Shown piece by piece: positions 20,552 through 29,677 of a stretch of 64,000 bases of DNA; within the stretch, counting starts at the first letter, position 1, and each line of letters opens with the position of its first letter. The position numbers and the translations under genes were made by a program. The stretch spans positions 580,875-644,874 of the forward strand of contig NZ_CP017639.1 in NCBI RefSeq assembly GCF_001767255.1, read 5' to 3'. Source of the DNA: Corynebacterium sp. NML98-0116. GTDB taxonomy: Bacteria > Actinomycetota > Actinomycetes > Mycobacteriales > Mycobacteriaceae. The notes under the pieces were generated by a model that had not been told where the DNA came from, searched no databases, and saw only the letters and a program-made list of their open reading frames with translations.

Positions 20552-21816
20552 TGACGACTATCGAAGCTCAGGTACTGCAGTTGACGAAGGCTGCGAAGCA
20601 GGTGGCGCCGGTGATCGCGACGCTACCGACCGTCCGCAAAAACGCTGTGCTGCAGCACGCGGCGCGGGCGCTGGAAGCACGTACTGCGGAGATTCTGCAG
20701 GCCAATGCCCGCGACATCGAGGAAGGCCGCGCGGCTGGCATGGACGAAGCGTTGGTAGACAGGCTCGCGCTGGATGAGCAACGCATCGCGGGCATCGCGG
20801 ACGGACTGCGTCAGGTCGCGAGCCTCCACGACCCAGTTGGGGATGTGGTGCGCGGCGGCACGATGTACAACGGGATCCGGATGCGCCAGGTTCGCGTGCC
20901 GCTCGGCGTGATGGGCATGGTCTACGAGGCCCGCCCGAACGTCACGGTCGATGCGTTTGGCCTGGCGCTGAAGTCAGGCAACGTGGCACTGCTGCGTGGT
21001 TCGAAGTCGGCGGCGCATTCGAACGCGGCGCTGGTCGCGGTGCTGCAGGACGTGCTGGCGAAGGAGGGGCTGCCAACCGAGGCGGTCCAGCTGCTGCCGA
21101 GCGACTCGCACGACTCCGTCACCGCGCTCATCACGGCACGCGGCCTCGTCGATGTGGTCATTCCGCGCGGCAGCGCCCGGCTTATCGACGCCGTCGTTAC
21201 CCAAGCAACCGTGCCAACCATCGAGACCGGCACCGGCAACTGCCACGTATACGTGGATGCTTCAGCGGACATTCAGCAGGCGATCGACATTGTCGTCAAT
21301 GGCAAGACGCGCCGGGTGTCGGTGTGCAACGCGACCGAAACGGTGCTGCTTGACGCGGCGTTGCCGGATGCGGACAAGCTGGCCGTCGTAAAGGCACTGC
21401 AGGACGCCGACGTGACCGTCCACGGGGACCCGACAGCACTTAGTGCGTTCGGGGCTTGCGACGTAGTCGAGGCCGACGAGCACGATTGGGCGGAGGAGTA
21501 CCTTTCGATGGACGTTGCCGTCGGTGTCGTCGACGGCGTTGAGGGGGCCGCGAAGCACATCGCACGCTACTCCTCGGGGCACACGGAAGCCGTGGTCGCC
21601 ACTGATGCGCGCGTGCTGCAGTACTTCGCGGACCACGTGGATTCGGCAGCCATCATGCTCAATGCCTCGACCGCGTTTACGGATGGCGAGCAATACGGCA
21701 TGGGTGCAGAGATCGGGATCTCTACCCAGAAACTGCACGCACGTGGACCAATGGCGCTGCCTGAACTGACAAGCACGAAGTGGATCCTGGAGGGCAGCGG
21801 GCAGACTCGAAGTTAG
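20551..21816 (+). CDS. proA: Gamma-glutamyl phosphate reductase
   Basis: ProA reduces glutamyl-5-phosphate to glutamate-5-semialdehyde with NADPH, the second step of proline synthesis. The 421 residues match the family. The nucleophilic cysteine lies in [11 protein letters not shown], and the NADPH site includes [14 protein letters not shown]. The C-terminus has the typical [16 protein letters not shown]. Confidence 0.97.
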   Translation: MTTIEAQVLQLTKAAKQVAPVIATLPTVRKNAVLQHAARALEARTAEILQANARDIEEGRAAGMDEALVDRLALDEQRIAGIADGLRQVASLHDPVGDVVRGGTMYNGIRMRQVRVPLGVMGMVYEARPNVTVDAFGLALKSGNVALLRGSKSAAHSNAALVAVLQDVLAKEGLPTEAVQLLPSDSHDSVTALITARGLVDVVIPRGSARLIDAVVTQATVPTIETGTGNCHVYVDASADIQQAIDIVVNGKTRRVSVCNATETVLLDAALPDADKLAVVKALQDADVTVHGDPTALSAFGACDVVEADEHDWAEEYLSMDVAVGVVDGVEGAAKHIARYSSGHTEAVVATDARVLQYFADHVDSAAIMLNASTAFTDGEQYGMGAEIGISTQKLHARGPMALPELTSTKWILEGSGQTRS

Positions 21817-21835
21817 GAAAATGGTGTGGGCGGGC

Positions 21836-21879
21836 TACACTAATGCGCAGTTTCTTCACACCCGGAGTCCAAGGTGTGA
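21836..21879 (+). promoter_or_regulatory. Cutinase promoter and leader hairpin
   Basis: TACACT (21836-21841) is a -10 element with a start near 21848. Immediately downstream, TCACACC (21856-21862) and GGTGTGA (21873-21879) form a perfect 7-bp inverted repeat within the leader. It could be an operator or an mRNA-stabilising hairpin. Confidence 0.45.
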
Positions 21880-21902
21880 CTCATCCATAGAGAAGGTGCA
21901 TA

Positions 21903-22844
21903 GTGTTCCGCAAAATGCGTACGTTTTTCCGTCGTCGGCTACCCGTGACTGCAGTTGCGTTCGTCGCAGCAGCAGCTGCGGTGGTTACCCCCGTGCTGCC
22001 GACGGAGGAAGCGACCGCCCAGCAGCGGTGCCCTTCGGTCGCGGTAATCGCTGCACGCGGCTCCGGTCAGAATAACCAGATTTACCGAACACGCTATGCC
22101 GGGGAAGCCCCGTGGACCTCGAATGGTTGGGAGGGGGAGACCATTCGCGCTTTCCTTCGCTATTCGGAGTCGCGCTACCGTGCCACTCACGGCGGGAACT
22201 CCCTGATGAAGGACGTGGAAGTCCTCGGTATGGAGCCGCGCTACTACCCAGCGATTTACCCGGATTATGATGTCCCTTCCGTCGCAGCACCCGCGACGCT
22301 GCTGCAGGCGCTGGGTTTGGCTATCCAGTACGCGGTGCCGTTGTTTACGATGGCGCGACAGGCTGGCACGGACTTTATGGACTCCGTCAACATTGGGCGC
22401 ACTGGCGTGATGGCGCTGGTGAACGACTACGAACGCGCGAGCGGGTGCCACCCGAAGTACGTGCTGTCCGGTTACTCACAGGGCGCGATGATCCTGCTGG
22501 AGCACGAGCGTGAGCTGGCACGCCGCGGCAAGCTAGCGGGCGTTGTCTACTTTGGCAACCCGATGACTGCCGCGCGTGATGCTGGCACGGTGGGCGTGGC
22601 AAACGGCGGTGCAGGCGGCATGCTTGGTTTCCTGCCGTTTAACACCCGCACCGCGGGTGCGACCCGCAACAAGGTCAACTACTGCTTGCCGCTGGATGCA
22701 GTGTGCGATCTTTCCGTCCAGGTCCTGCGGGCCGCTGCCCCGACGGGCGGTACCCACGGCCAGTACTTCCTGCGGTGGAACCGTTGGGATGACCAGGTGG
22801 CAGACTCTTTTGGTCGCTTTGTTGATCAGGTTCGGTACCGCTAA
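21903..22844 (+). CDS. Secreted cutinase-family esterase
   Basis: The 313-residue serine esterase has a signal peptide (basic MFRKMRTFFRRR, hydrophobic core, AXA site ending at residue 39). The mature protein opens with CPSVAVIAARGSG, the cutinase oxyanion segment. The nucleophile elbow is GYSQG (about 190-194). A second cysteine pair (GCHPKY, NYCLPLDAVCD) and a late histidine (GGTHGQYF) match cutinase-like enzymes of mycolata, which hydrolyse lipid esters or cell-envelope mycolates. The start is GTG with GAAGG upstream. The downstream small membrane-protein gene is 28 bp away and probably co-transcribed. The pair interrupts the usual proA-nadD neighbourhood. Confidence 0.88.
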   Translation: MFRKMRTFFRRRLPVTAVAFVAAAAAVVTPVLPTEEATAQQRCPSVAVIAARGSGQNNQIYRTRYAGEAPWTSNGWEGETIRAFLRYSESRYRATHGGNSLMKDVEVLGMEPRYYPAIYPDYDVPSVAAPATLLQALGLAIQYAVPLFTMARQAGTDFMDSVNIGRTGVMALVNDYERASGCHPKYVLSGYSQGAMILLEHERELARRGKLAGVVYFGNPMTAARDAGTVGVANGGAGGMLGFLPFNTRTAGATRNKVNYCLPLDAVCDLSVQVLRAAAPTGGTHGQYFLRWNRWDDQVADSFGRFVDQVRYR

Positions 22845-22872
22845 GAGTTGACGGAAGGACAAGGATACAGTC

Positions 22873-23289
22873 ATGGTTTCGTGGAAGCGGGCAGCGTGTA
22901 GCGCTCTTGTAACAGCGACGCTGTTGACCAGTGGGGTGTCGGTTGCGCAGGCTCAGGAGACTGAAGCAGGCGTGGCGGTGCCGACGCCCTCACGCGGGGT
23001 ATACATCCAGTCGCAGAAGTGCCAGTTCCGGACGGATGGCAAGGGCAACGTACTTGTCGATGCCAACGGGCAGCGCATCCCAGTGCTTGACGAGCATGGC
23101 AAGCCGGTGTGTGAAGACCTCAACGCCAGCTCGATGTCATCGAAGAAGCAGCGCCCAGATTCATCCGCAGAAGGCAAGGAGAAGTTGCCGTGGTGGGGCA
23201 TCCTGCTCATTGTGCTTGGCTCAATTGTTGGCGTGGGGCTTACAGCGTTCTGGCTCGCTTTCGAGCAGGCGAACGTCTGGATCGGGTAA
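22873..23289 (+). CDS. Small exported protein with C-terminal membrane anchor, hypothetical
   Basis: The protein is 138 residues with a signal peptide (AXA at 25-27), a mature ectodomain of about 75 residues with two cysteines (C50, C80) that could form a disulfide, a Ser/Lys-rich linker and one C-terminal helix (about 107-130). The ectodomain has two short repeat-like turns, [17 protein letters not shown] and [12 protein letters not shown] do not recognise the family. AAGGACAAGGA precedes the ATG. Its place just after the secreted cutinase suggests a membrane-bound partner or regulator of that enzyme, which is inference. Confidence 0.8.
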   Translation: MVSWKRAACSALVTATLLTSGVSVAQAQETEAGVAVPTPSRGVYIQSQKCQFRTDGKGNVLVDANGQRIPVLDEHGKPVCEDLNASSMSSKKQRPDSSAEGKEKLPWWGILLIVLGSIVGVGLTAFWLAFEQANVWIG

Positions 23290-23293
23290 GCAC

Positions 23294-23935
23294 GTGGCAG
23301 AGGCCGTAGCAGCATCATTGCGCGACGCCCGACGAGTGGGCGTCATGGGTGGTACTTTCGACCCGATCCACAACGGCCACCTCGTGGCCGCGAGCGAGGT
23401 CGCCGACCGTTTTGACCTTGACGAGGTCGTGTTTGTGCCGACGGGTCAGCCCTGGCAGAAGGCGGATCGGCAGATCACCGACTCTGAAGATCGCTACCTC
23501 ATGACGGTCATCGCGACTGCCTCGAATCCGAGGTTCTCGGTCTCTCGGGTAGACATTGACAGAGAGGGGCCGACCTACACCCTGGACACGCTGCGGGATT
23601 TGCGCGCCCTGTTGCCGCAGGCGGAACTGTTCTTTATCACGGGTGCGGATGCGTTGGCGTCGATAATGTCGTGGCGCGACTGGGACCTGATGTTTGACCT
23701 GGCGCAGTTTGTCGGCGTGACGCGCCCCGGCTACGAGCTGAGCGAATCCTTCCTGCCCGAAGACGTGCAGGAGCAGGTGCATTTGATTGAGATTCCTGCG
23801 ATGGCGATCTCGTCCACGGGGTGCCGCGAGCGCGCCAAAGAAGGCCGCCCGGTGTGGTACCTGGTGCCAGATGGCGTGGTGCAGTACATTGCGAAAAACG
23901 ACCTATATCGTTCAAGTGGCGAACAGCGCCCTTAG
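23294..23935 (+). CDS. nadD: Nicotinate-nucleotide adenylyltransferase
   Basis: NadD makes nicotinic acid adenine dinucleotide from nicotinate mononucleotide and ATP, a step of NAD synthesis. From the GTG at 23294 it has 213 residues with the nucleotidyltransferase signature [12 protein letters not shown] (19-30) and the second motif [20 protein letters not shown], an ISST variant. The GTG lies 4 nt after the preceding stop. An internal ATG at 23346 would delete the first strand and is unlikely. Confidence 0.93.
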   Translation: MAEAVAASLRDARRVGVMGGTFDPIHNGHLVAASEVADRFDLDEVVFVPTGQPWQKADRQITDSEDRYLMTVIATASNPRFSVSRVDIDREGPTYTLDTLRDLRALLPQAELFFITGADALASIMSWRDWDLMFDLAQFVGVTRPGYELSESFLPEDVQEQVHLIEIPAMAISSTGCRERAKEGRPVWYLVPDGVVQYIAKNDLYRSSGEQRP

Positions 23936-23991
23936 CGTGGGACAATAGGCGCGTTACTGCTATTTTTCATTACTGACGAAGGACTGAGTAC

Positions 23992-24462
23992 TTGACTGCT
24001 CTGCAGATCTCTCTTGATCAGGCCGCGATCGCCGCGAAGGCCGCCGACGAAAAGCTCGGCGAGAACATCGGCGTCATCGATGTGTCGAACGTGATCGGCA
24101 TTACCGATATTTTTGTGATTGTCTCCGCGGACAACGAACGCAAGGTAAACGCGATCGTCCAGGAGATTGAGGACGACATGACCGACGCCGGCTTCGAGCC
24201 GAAGCGCCGCGAGGGCGTTCGCGAAAACCGCTGGGTGCTGCTGGACTACGGCAACATCGTGGTGCACGTGCAGCGCAGCCCGGAGCGGGATTTCTACGGC
24301 CTGGACCGCCTGTACGCAGACTGCCCGGCAATTAGCGTGGAGGGCCTACCAGCCTACGAACGCCCGGGTGCGTTTGCGGACGGCGAGAGTGTGCGTTCGG
24401 TGCAGCAGATTGAAGACCTTCCGTTGGCGGGCGATGCCCCTGAGGACGAGGACGAGTTCTAA
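23992..24462 (+). CDS. rsfS: Ribosomal silencing factor RsfS
   Basis: RsfS binds L14 and prevents 30S-50S joining when nutrients are low. The 156 residues have the DUF143 core (GITDIFVIVSADNERKVNAI, ENRWVLLDYGNIVVHV, REFYGLDRLYAD-like end). The start is TTG, supported by GAAGGA with 8-nt spacing. A C-terminal acidic tail ends in EDEDEF. The nadD-rsfS-gpgP order matches mycobacteria. Confidence 0.94.
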   Translation: MTALQISLDQAAIAAKAADEKLGENIGVIDVSNVIGITDIFVIVSADNERKVNAIVQEIEDDMTDAGFEPKRREGVRENRWVLLDYGNIVVHVQRSPERDFYGLDRLYADCPAISVEGLPAYERPGAFADGESVRSVQQIEDLPLAGDAPEDEDEF

Positions 24463-24466
24463 CACC

Positions 24467-25105
24467 ATGGCGCGACGACTCATCTTGCTGCGACACGGCC
24501 AAACCACGTATAACGCCACGTCGAGGATGCAGGGGCAACTCGACACGGAGTTGTCGGAAGAGGGGAGGCAGCAGGCGCGAAACATTGCGCCGGTGTTGAC
24601 GGAAATGGGCGTCGCCAAGATTGTGGCTTCGGACCTGAGCAGGGCTGCAGTCACGGCACAGATCGTCGCGGAGCACCTCGAGCTGCCGGTGACGTATGAT
24701 GCGCGCCTGCGCGAGACGCACCTCGGGCAGTGGCAGGGCAAGACACACGCCGAGGTTGATGGTGCCGACGGCAGCGTTCGCGCCCACTGGCGCAATACCC
24801 CAACGTGGGCGCCGCCCGAAGGTGAGAGCCGGATTGACGTCGCGCAACGGGCGCGCCCGGTTGTTGACGAGTTGATGGAGCACTTCGACGAGTGGGATGA
24901 CGCGGCGGTGCTGCTTGTCGCCCACGGAGGTACGATCGCGGCGCTGACGTCGAGCCTGCTGGACCTGGAGATTTCGCAGTACCCGATGATGAAGAGCCTG
25001 CGTAACGCGAACTTTGCGCAGCTGCAGGCGTTGCCGCGCTACGGCGAGCCGGACACTGGCGTGCAGTGGTACCTCGAGGCGTGGAACCAGGGGTTGACGG
25101 TCTAG
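24467..25105 (+). CDS. gpgP: Histidine phosphatase, probable glucosyl-3-phosphoglycerate phosphatase
   Basis: The 212-residue histidine-phosphatase protein has the phosphohistidine motif LLRHGQTTYN at 6-15, SDLSRA, and the second histidine in VAHGGTI. Its position after rsfS is that of mycobacterial GpgP (Rv2419c), which dephosphorylates glucosyl-3-phosphoglycerate. The precise substrate is inferred from synteny. It begins 4 nt after rsfS and its stop abuts the next ATG. Confidence 0.85.
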   Translation: MARRLILLRHGQTTYNATSRMQGQLDTELSEEGRQQARNIAPVLTEMGVAKIVASDLSRAAVTAQIVAEHLELPVTYDARLRETHLGQWQGKTHAEVDGADGSVRAHWRNTPTWAPPEGESRIDVAQRARPVVDELMEHFDEWDDAAVLLVAHGGTIAALTSSLLDLEISQYPMMKSLRNANFAQLQALPRYGEPDTGVQWYLEAWNQGLTV

Positions 25106-25903
25106 ATGGCGGTACGGGTTGTTGTTGATTCCTCGGCGGGTTTGCCAGCTGATATTGCCAGTGAGCTCGACATTACGGTGCTCCCGCTGCACGTCATGGA
25201 ACAGTCTGAGGACGACGAGGTGTCGACGAGCGGGCTGTCCGCAGTCGAGCTCGCCGCCGCGTACGGGCGCCAGATCGAGCGCTCTGGGGACGATGGCGTG
25301 GTAGCCCTACACCTGTCGAAGCACTTTTCTTCCACCTGGTCCGCGGCGGTTTCTGCTTCGGGGGTGTTTCCGGGGAACGTGCGGGTGCTCGACACCAGTA
25401 CCGTTGGTATGGCGGTCGGGGCGGCAGCGATGGCGGCGGCCACCGTGGCGCGTGAGGGCGCGAGCCTCTGCGAGGTAGAAGCGATGGCCTCGTCCACGTT
25501 GAAGCGCTCGGAGACATGGTGCTACCTGCACCAGCTGGACTGGCTACGCAAGTCTGGCAGGATTTCCACGGGGACTGCGGTGTTGTCGGCGGCGTTGCTG
25601 GCAACGAAGCCGATTCTGCGGATGCACAACGGAAAGCTCGAGTTAGCAGGTAAGACTCGCACCCAAACGAAGGCGTTTTCCAAGCTCACGGAGCTTGTTT
25701 TGGAGCGTGCGGATTCCCAGCCGGTGTTTGCTGCGGTGCAGCATGCGGACGCGGAAGAGTCCGCGCAGCAGCTGGCGGGCATGCTTGATGAGGTGCTGCC
25801 GCGGCACTCACGAGTGCTGGTGGAGCCAATGGTCGATGTGCTTGCCGCGCACACCGGGCCTGGCGCGATCGGGCTGTCGGTGGTGTTTGGTTCACGCACG
25901 TAG
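25106..25903 (+). CDS. DegV family fatty-acid-binding protein
   Basis: The 265-residue DegV-family protein begins MAVRVVVDSSAGLP, the family's N-terminal phosphate/fatty-acid-binding signature, with the second conserved block DTSTVGMAVGAAAM. DegV (FakB-like) proteins bind fatty acids; some present them to a fatty-acid kinase. No FakA kinase is visible here. The ATG follows the gpgP stop with no gap. Confidence 0.9.
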   Translation: MAVRVVVDSSAGLPADIASELDITVLPLHVMEQSEDDEVSTSGLSAVELAAAYGRQIERSGDDGVVALHLSKHFSSTWSAAVSASGVFPGNVRVLDTSTVGMAVGAAAMAAATVAREGASLCEVEAMASSTLKRSETWCYLHQLDWLRKSGRISTGTAVLSAALLATKPILRMHNGKLELAGKTRTQTKAFSKLTELVLERADSQPVFAAVQHADAEESAQQLAGMLDEVLPRHSRVLVEPMVDVLAAHTGPGAIGLSVVFGSRT

Positions 25904-25931
25904 CGGCGCTGTCAAGGGGGTTGGCTGCGGC

Positions 25932-25979
25932 TGTGGAGAAGTAGCCTGCACGGGGTGTGCGGTTTGGGGGTTGTCCACA
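25932..25979. other. DnaA-box-like motifs upstream of comEA
   Basis: TTGTCCACA (25971-25979) is a DnaA-box sequence of the form common in Actinobacteria. TGTGGAGAA (25932-25940) is a near match on the other strand. They lie in the 127-bp gap between degV and comEA. Function is unknown; single boxes occur by chance. Confidence 0.3.
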
Positions 25980-26018
25980 GCGGGTTTGCTTGGTCTGTTG
26001 GGGCGAGGACGCCGGTTT

Positions 26019-26024
26019 TAGCCT
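26019..26024 (+). promoter_or_regulatory. Leaderless -10 element of comEA
   Basis: TAGCCT ends exactly six bases before the ATG at 26031, which places the transcription start on the A of the codon. Confidence 0.55.
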
Positions 26025-26030
26025 GTGGTT

Positions 26031-26687
26031 ATGCAGGTCAGTGAACGGATTCAAGAGCTTACGCGCCCGACTGGTGAGGAGGCGCTGCTGCAGGTGAAGT
26101 ACCCGACTCCTCGCGTGCACGTTCCGGTGAAACCGGCGGCCGCGGTGATGGGGGTTGTGATGAGCCTACTGGTGCTGTGGGCGGTGGTGCAGGTCCGCGG
26201 CCCGGACGTTGCGGAGGAGGACGCACCTGTTTGGGAAAACGTTGCTACTGCAACCGATGTGCCGGAGCGCGTGGTGGTTGCGGTGGTGGGGGAGGTGGCA
26301 AATCCTGGGCTGGTGACGCTGAACCAGGGTTCCCGCGTGGCGGATGCGCTGGATATTGCGCAGCCGCTCGACCACGCGGACTTGCTGCAGTTGAACCTCG
26401 CTCAAGTGCTTGTCGACGGCCAACAGCTCCACGTCGTCGCAATCGGTGAAGGGCCCGCCGCACCGACTGGGGATGGCGCACCTGCGGGGGCGAGCGGCCA
26501 GCTTTCACTCAACGGGGCGTCGGCCGCGGAGCTGGTCACGCTGCCCGGGGTGGGGGAGGCGACGGCGGCGGCGATTATCGCGCACAGGGAGGCGAACGGT
26601 CCGTTCCAGAAGGTCGAGGACCTGATGCAGGTCAAGGGGATCGGCCCTGCGAAGTTTGAGGCGATTGCGCCGTTGGTGGGGCTGTAA
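26031..26687 (+). CDS. comEA: ComEA-like DNA-binding membrane protein
   Basis: The 218-residue protein has one N-terminal helix (about 35-55), an SLBB-type beta-grasp domain (VVVAVVGEVANPGLV) and a C-terminal double helix-hairpin-helix (LPGVGEATAAAII; VKGIGPAKFEAI) that binds dsDNA. In competent bacteria ComEA captures DNA for ComEC. An in-frame GTG two codons upstream is possible but the leaderless promoter favours the ATG. comEC starts 3 nt after the stop. Confidence 0.9.
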   Translation: MQVSERIQELTRPTGEEALLQVKYPTPRVHVPVKPAAAVMGVVMSLLVLWAVVQVRGPDVAEEDAPVWENVATATDVPERVVVAVVGEVANPGLVTLNQGSRVADALDIAQPLDHADLLQLNLAQVLVDGQQLHVVAIGEGPAAPTGDGAPAGASGQLSLNGASAAELVTLPGVGEATAAAIIAHREANGPFQKVEDLMQVKGIGPAKFEAIAPLVGL

Positions 26688-26690
26688 GCG

Positions 26691-28325
26691 GTGCAGGAGC
26701 TTCGGCTGGTGCCCACGGCGCTGTGCGTCTGGATAGCGACGATCGTGGCTGTTGCGCTCGCGCCGTGGGCCGGGTTCGCGGTAGTTGCCGTAGCGGTGGT
26801 GCTGTGCGGTTGTGCGCGTGCGGTGGGCCAGGCGGTGCTGGCCGGTTCCGGTGGTGTGGCGGCCGTCGTGGTGGCCTGGGTCCGCATCACGGTGGCGCGG
26901 GCGGGGACGCTGCGCCTGCCGGTGGAGGCCACCGTGACCGCTGCCCCAAAGGAGCTTGCCGCTGGCGGGATGCTGGTACGCGTGCGCGCCGGGAGCGGTG
27001 GCGCCGAGCTGCCGGTGTTCGTCCGTGGCGGCGTCCCCGATGGGGTGGTCAGTGGTGCGACGGTGCGGGTGGACGGCACCGTGTCGGAGTCTTCGCGGGC
27101 GGGCGTGAACCCGTGGGCGGTAAATGGCACGGTCGAGCCGTTGGCCGGGCCGACGGGTGCATCCGGGTGGGCGCAGCACGTGCGGGCAACGTTCGCCGAT
27201 GCGGTGCGCGAGCACGTCGGGGAACACTCGCAGGGCCTCATCCCGGGCATGGTGCTGGGCGACACCTCGATGCAGGGGGCGTCGGAGCAGCAGGCGTACA
27301 TCGCTACCGGGCTGTCGCACCTCTCGGCGGTATCGGGTTCGAACGTTGCCATTGTGACGACGTTCGCCGTGGTAGTAGCTGCAGCGCTGCGCATCGGGCT
27401 CTATGGCAGGCTCGTTGCAGCGGGTGCTGCGTTGGCGGTGTTCGCCTTGCTCGTTGGGCCGGAGCCGAGCGTGCTGCGGGCATCGGTGATGGGGTTGGTG
27501 GGGCTCGTTGCGGTGGTGGCGTCGAGTCAAACGGAGGTCATTCACGCGTTGTGTCTGGCGGTGATCGCGCTCATCTTCTTCGATACCGACCTGGCGCTGC
27601 ACTACGGGTTTGCGCTGTCGGTGGCTGCGACCGTCGGCATCGTGGTGCTCTTCCCGCTGTTCTACAGGGCGCTCGCACCGACGGCGTTGCCGGACATCCT
27701 CGTACGCGCCGTAGCGGTCGCCATCGCCGCAGACGTTGCGACGATGCCGCTCGTGGCCGCGATGGCGGGCCAGGTCTCGCTGGTCTCTGTTGGCGCGAAC
27801 GTGCTGGTGGCTCCCGTCACGCCCCTGGTGACGGTGCTCGGGCTGTGCGCGGTGGTGCTGGCGGTGCTGCCGGGAGGTCTTGAGGCGATCGTGCTGTGGT
27901 TGATCTCCCCGCTGACCTGGTGGGTCCACACTGTGGCTGAACATGGAGCGGCGCTGCCCGCCGCGACAGTCGCTGCGAACCCGGTGACGGTGCTTATCGG
28001 CTACGGGTGGGTGGTCGCCGTGCTGTTGCTTGTGCCGTGGCGCCGCCGGACATTGGCGCTGTGCCTGACCTGCGCGGTGGTAGCAAGCGTTTGTATCGCG
28101 TGGCCACGAGGCACCGTTGTGGATCCCGCGACGCTCCGCAGCCACGTCGTGGCCACCAAAGACGACATCCTTCCCATCCCGTCAGGCACCGAGCTCGTCG
28201 TGGTACTCGAGGAAGGCAGCGCACCCAAGCGCCCGGCAGCAACCCCGGACGGCATCCCCGTCATCTTCCCCAACCGGGGAGCGGTGCCCGTCCTCTACGC
28301 AGATGGGAGGCAACAGCTACGCTAA
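26691..28325 (+). CDS. comEC: ComEC/Rec2 family DNA-uptake channel protein, short form
   Basis: The 544-residue polytopic protein has an N-terminal soluble OB-like domain between helices and a central competence domain of about seven helices (LSAVSGSNVAIVT, FALSVAATVGIVVLFP). ComEC forms the inner-membrane channel for ssDNA. Many ComEC proteins are about 750 residues and carry a C-terminal metallo-beta-lactamase-like domain; here the protein ends after the last helix with an unstructured tail and no HxHxDH motif. The frame is intact to the stop. Whether DNA uptake works in this organism is unknown. Confidence 0.9.
   Translation: MQELRLVPTALCVWIATIVAVALAPWAGFAVVAVAVVLCGCARAVGQAVLAGSGGVAAVVVAWVRITVARAGTLRLPVEATVTAAPKELAAGGMLVRVRAGSGGAELPVFVRGGVPDGVVSGATVRVDGTVSESSRAGVNPWAVNGTVEPLAGPTGASGWAQHVRATFADAVREHVGEHSQGLIPGMVLGDTSMQGASEQQAYIATGLSHLSAVSGSNVAIVTTFAVVVAAALRIGLYGRLVAAGAALAVFALLVGPEPSVLRASVMGLVGLVAVVASSQTEVIHALCLAVIALIFFDTDLALHYGFALSVAATVGIVVLFPLFYRALAPTALPDILVRAVAVAIAADVATMPLVAAMAGQVSLVSVGANVLVAPVTPLVTVLGLCAVVLAVLPGGLEAIVLWLISPLTWWVHTVAEHGAALPAATVAANPVTVLIGYGWVVAVLLLVPWRRRTLALCLTCAVVASVCIAWPRGTVVDPATLRSHVVATKDDILPIPSGTELVVVLEEGSAPKRPAATPDGIPVIFPNRGAVPVLYADGRQQLR
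28318..28323 (+). promoter_or_regulatory. Leaderless -10 element of holA at the end of comEC
   Basis: TACGCT overlaps the first base of the comEC stop codon and ends seven bases before the holA ATG. Confidence 0.5.
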
Positions 28326-28330
28326 GAAGC

Positions 28331-29257
28331 ATGCTCAACCCAGTGCACCTGGTCCTCGGGGAAGACGAGTTCCTCGCCGAACGCGCCACCAAAGCCATCA
28401 TTGCTCAGCTCAGCCCAGCTGCGGAGCGCACCACCCTGCGCGCAGGCGACGTCACCGAAGGCGAACTTGCCATGGCGACCAGCCCGTCACTGTTCGCCGA
28501 GGAACGCATCGTACTGATCAAAAACACCGAGCTGGCAGGCAAGGAACCGCTCGAGATCCTGCTGCGCGCCTGCGTGGACCCGGCGCCAGGTATGACGCTG
28601 ATCATCGAGCACTCCGGAGGTGGGCGTCAAAAAGCCTATGTGAAGAAGTTCGAAAAGATCGCCGAGGTCCACCGCGCGAACCCGCTGCGCGACCGCGACC
28701 GGCACTCGTGGCTCACCCAGGAGTTTAGGCGCTACGGGCAGCGCCCAACCCCGGACACTGTCGCTGCGCTGCTCGAATCCGTCGGCTCTGACCTGCGGGA
28801 ACTCGCCAGTGCGGTGAGCCAGCTCGTGGCGGACACCGACGGGGAAGTCGACGTAAACGCTGTGCGCAACTACTACACGGGCGTGGCGGAAGTCGCGGGC
28901 TTCGACATCGCGGAGCAGGCCATCGCCGGGCGCGCCGACCGCGCGCTCGCCTCCACACGCCGGGCACTGCAGCTCGGCACGAGTCCGGTGGCGATCGCGG
29001 CGGCGCTCGCGCACAAGGTCGGGGACATCGCCAAGCTGTACGGGGTGCGCGGTAACCCGGACCAGCTCGCGCGAACGGTCGGGATGCACCCCTTTGTGGT
29101 GAAGAAGACCATGAACGTTGCCCGTCAGTGGTCGGGTGATGCGGTGTCGCAGGCCGTCATCATTGTCGCTGAGCTGGAGTCTACGGTGAAGGGCAATGGC
29201 GGGGAGCCGGAGTACGCGGTGGAAGAAGCAGTCCGCAGGATTGCCCAACTCGCGTGA
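28331..29257 (+). CDS. holA: DNA polymerase III delta subunit
   Basis: HolA opens the sliding clamp within the clamp-loader. The 308-residue protein begins MLNPVHLVLGEDEFL, typical of actinobacterial delta. It has the degenerate AAA+ fold (no functional Walker A, as expected) and the collar-domain helices near AVEEAVRRIAQL. It lies 5 nt after comEC. The comEA-comEC-holA order is widely conserved. Confidence 0.93.
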   Translation: MLNPVHLVLGEDEFLAERATKAIIAQLSPAAERTTLRAGDVTEGELAMATSPSLFAEERIVLIKNTELAGKEPLEILLRACVDPAPGMTLIIEHSGGGRQKAYVKKFEKIAEVHRANPLRDRDRHSWLTQEFRRYGQRPTPDTVAALLESVGSDLRELASAVSQLVADTDGEVDVNAVRNYYTGVAEVAGFDIAEQAIAGRADRALASTRRALQLGTSPVAIAAALAHKVGDIAKLYGVRGNPDQLARTVGMHPFVVKKTMNVARQWSGDAVSQAVIIVAELESTVKGNGGEPEYAVEEAVRRIAQLA

Positions 29258-29272
29258 TAGCGTAGGAAAACT

Positions 29273-29677
29273 ATGACGCAGCAACCAAACGAGATCCCCG
29301 AAGACGTGCAAGCCTTCGCCACCCGCCTCTTCCAGATGGCGCGTGATGGCGAGGTAACCCTGCTCGATTACGTTGACCGGGGCGTCGACGTCAATCTGGC
29401 GAACCAGGACGGAAACTCGTTGTTGATGCTCGCCAGCTACTCCGGGCACCTCGCCCTGACCGAAGGGCTCATCGCGCGTGGCGCGGACGTCAACGCCCTG
29501 AACGCTCGCGGGCAAAGCCCGCTGGCTGGGGCGATCTTCAAGAAGGAAGACGATATCGCCCGAGTGCTCATCAGCGCGGGTGCCGACGCCACCATCGGTA
29601 CTCCAAACGCCATCGACACGGCGAGCATGTTCGGCCGTGAGGACCTCATCGACCTGCTCAAGGGCACGCAGCGGTGA
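29273..29677 (+). CDS. Ankyrin-repeat protein
   Basis: The 134-residue cytoplasmic protein has about three ankyrin repeats; the clearest blocks are GVDVNLANQDGNSLLMLASY, ARGADVNALNARGQSPLAGA and SAGADATIGTPNAIDTASMF. Ankyrin repeats bind proteins; no enzymatic part is present. TAGCGT at 29258-29263, just after the holA stop, could serve as a leaderless -10, but AGGAAA also precedes the ATG. The next gene overlaps by 4 nt. Confidence 0.88.
   Translation: MTQQPNEIPEDVQAFATRLFQMARDGEVTLLDYVDRGVDVNLANQDGNSLLMLASYSGHLALTEGLIARGADVNALNARGQSPLAGAIFKKEDDIARVLISAGADATIGTPNAIDTASMFGREDLIDLLKGTQR

Noticed and set aside
26505..28145. Long frame antisense to comEA/comEC
   Set aside because: Shadow of the biased third-codon positions; no domain or ribosome site.
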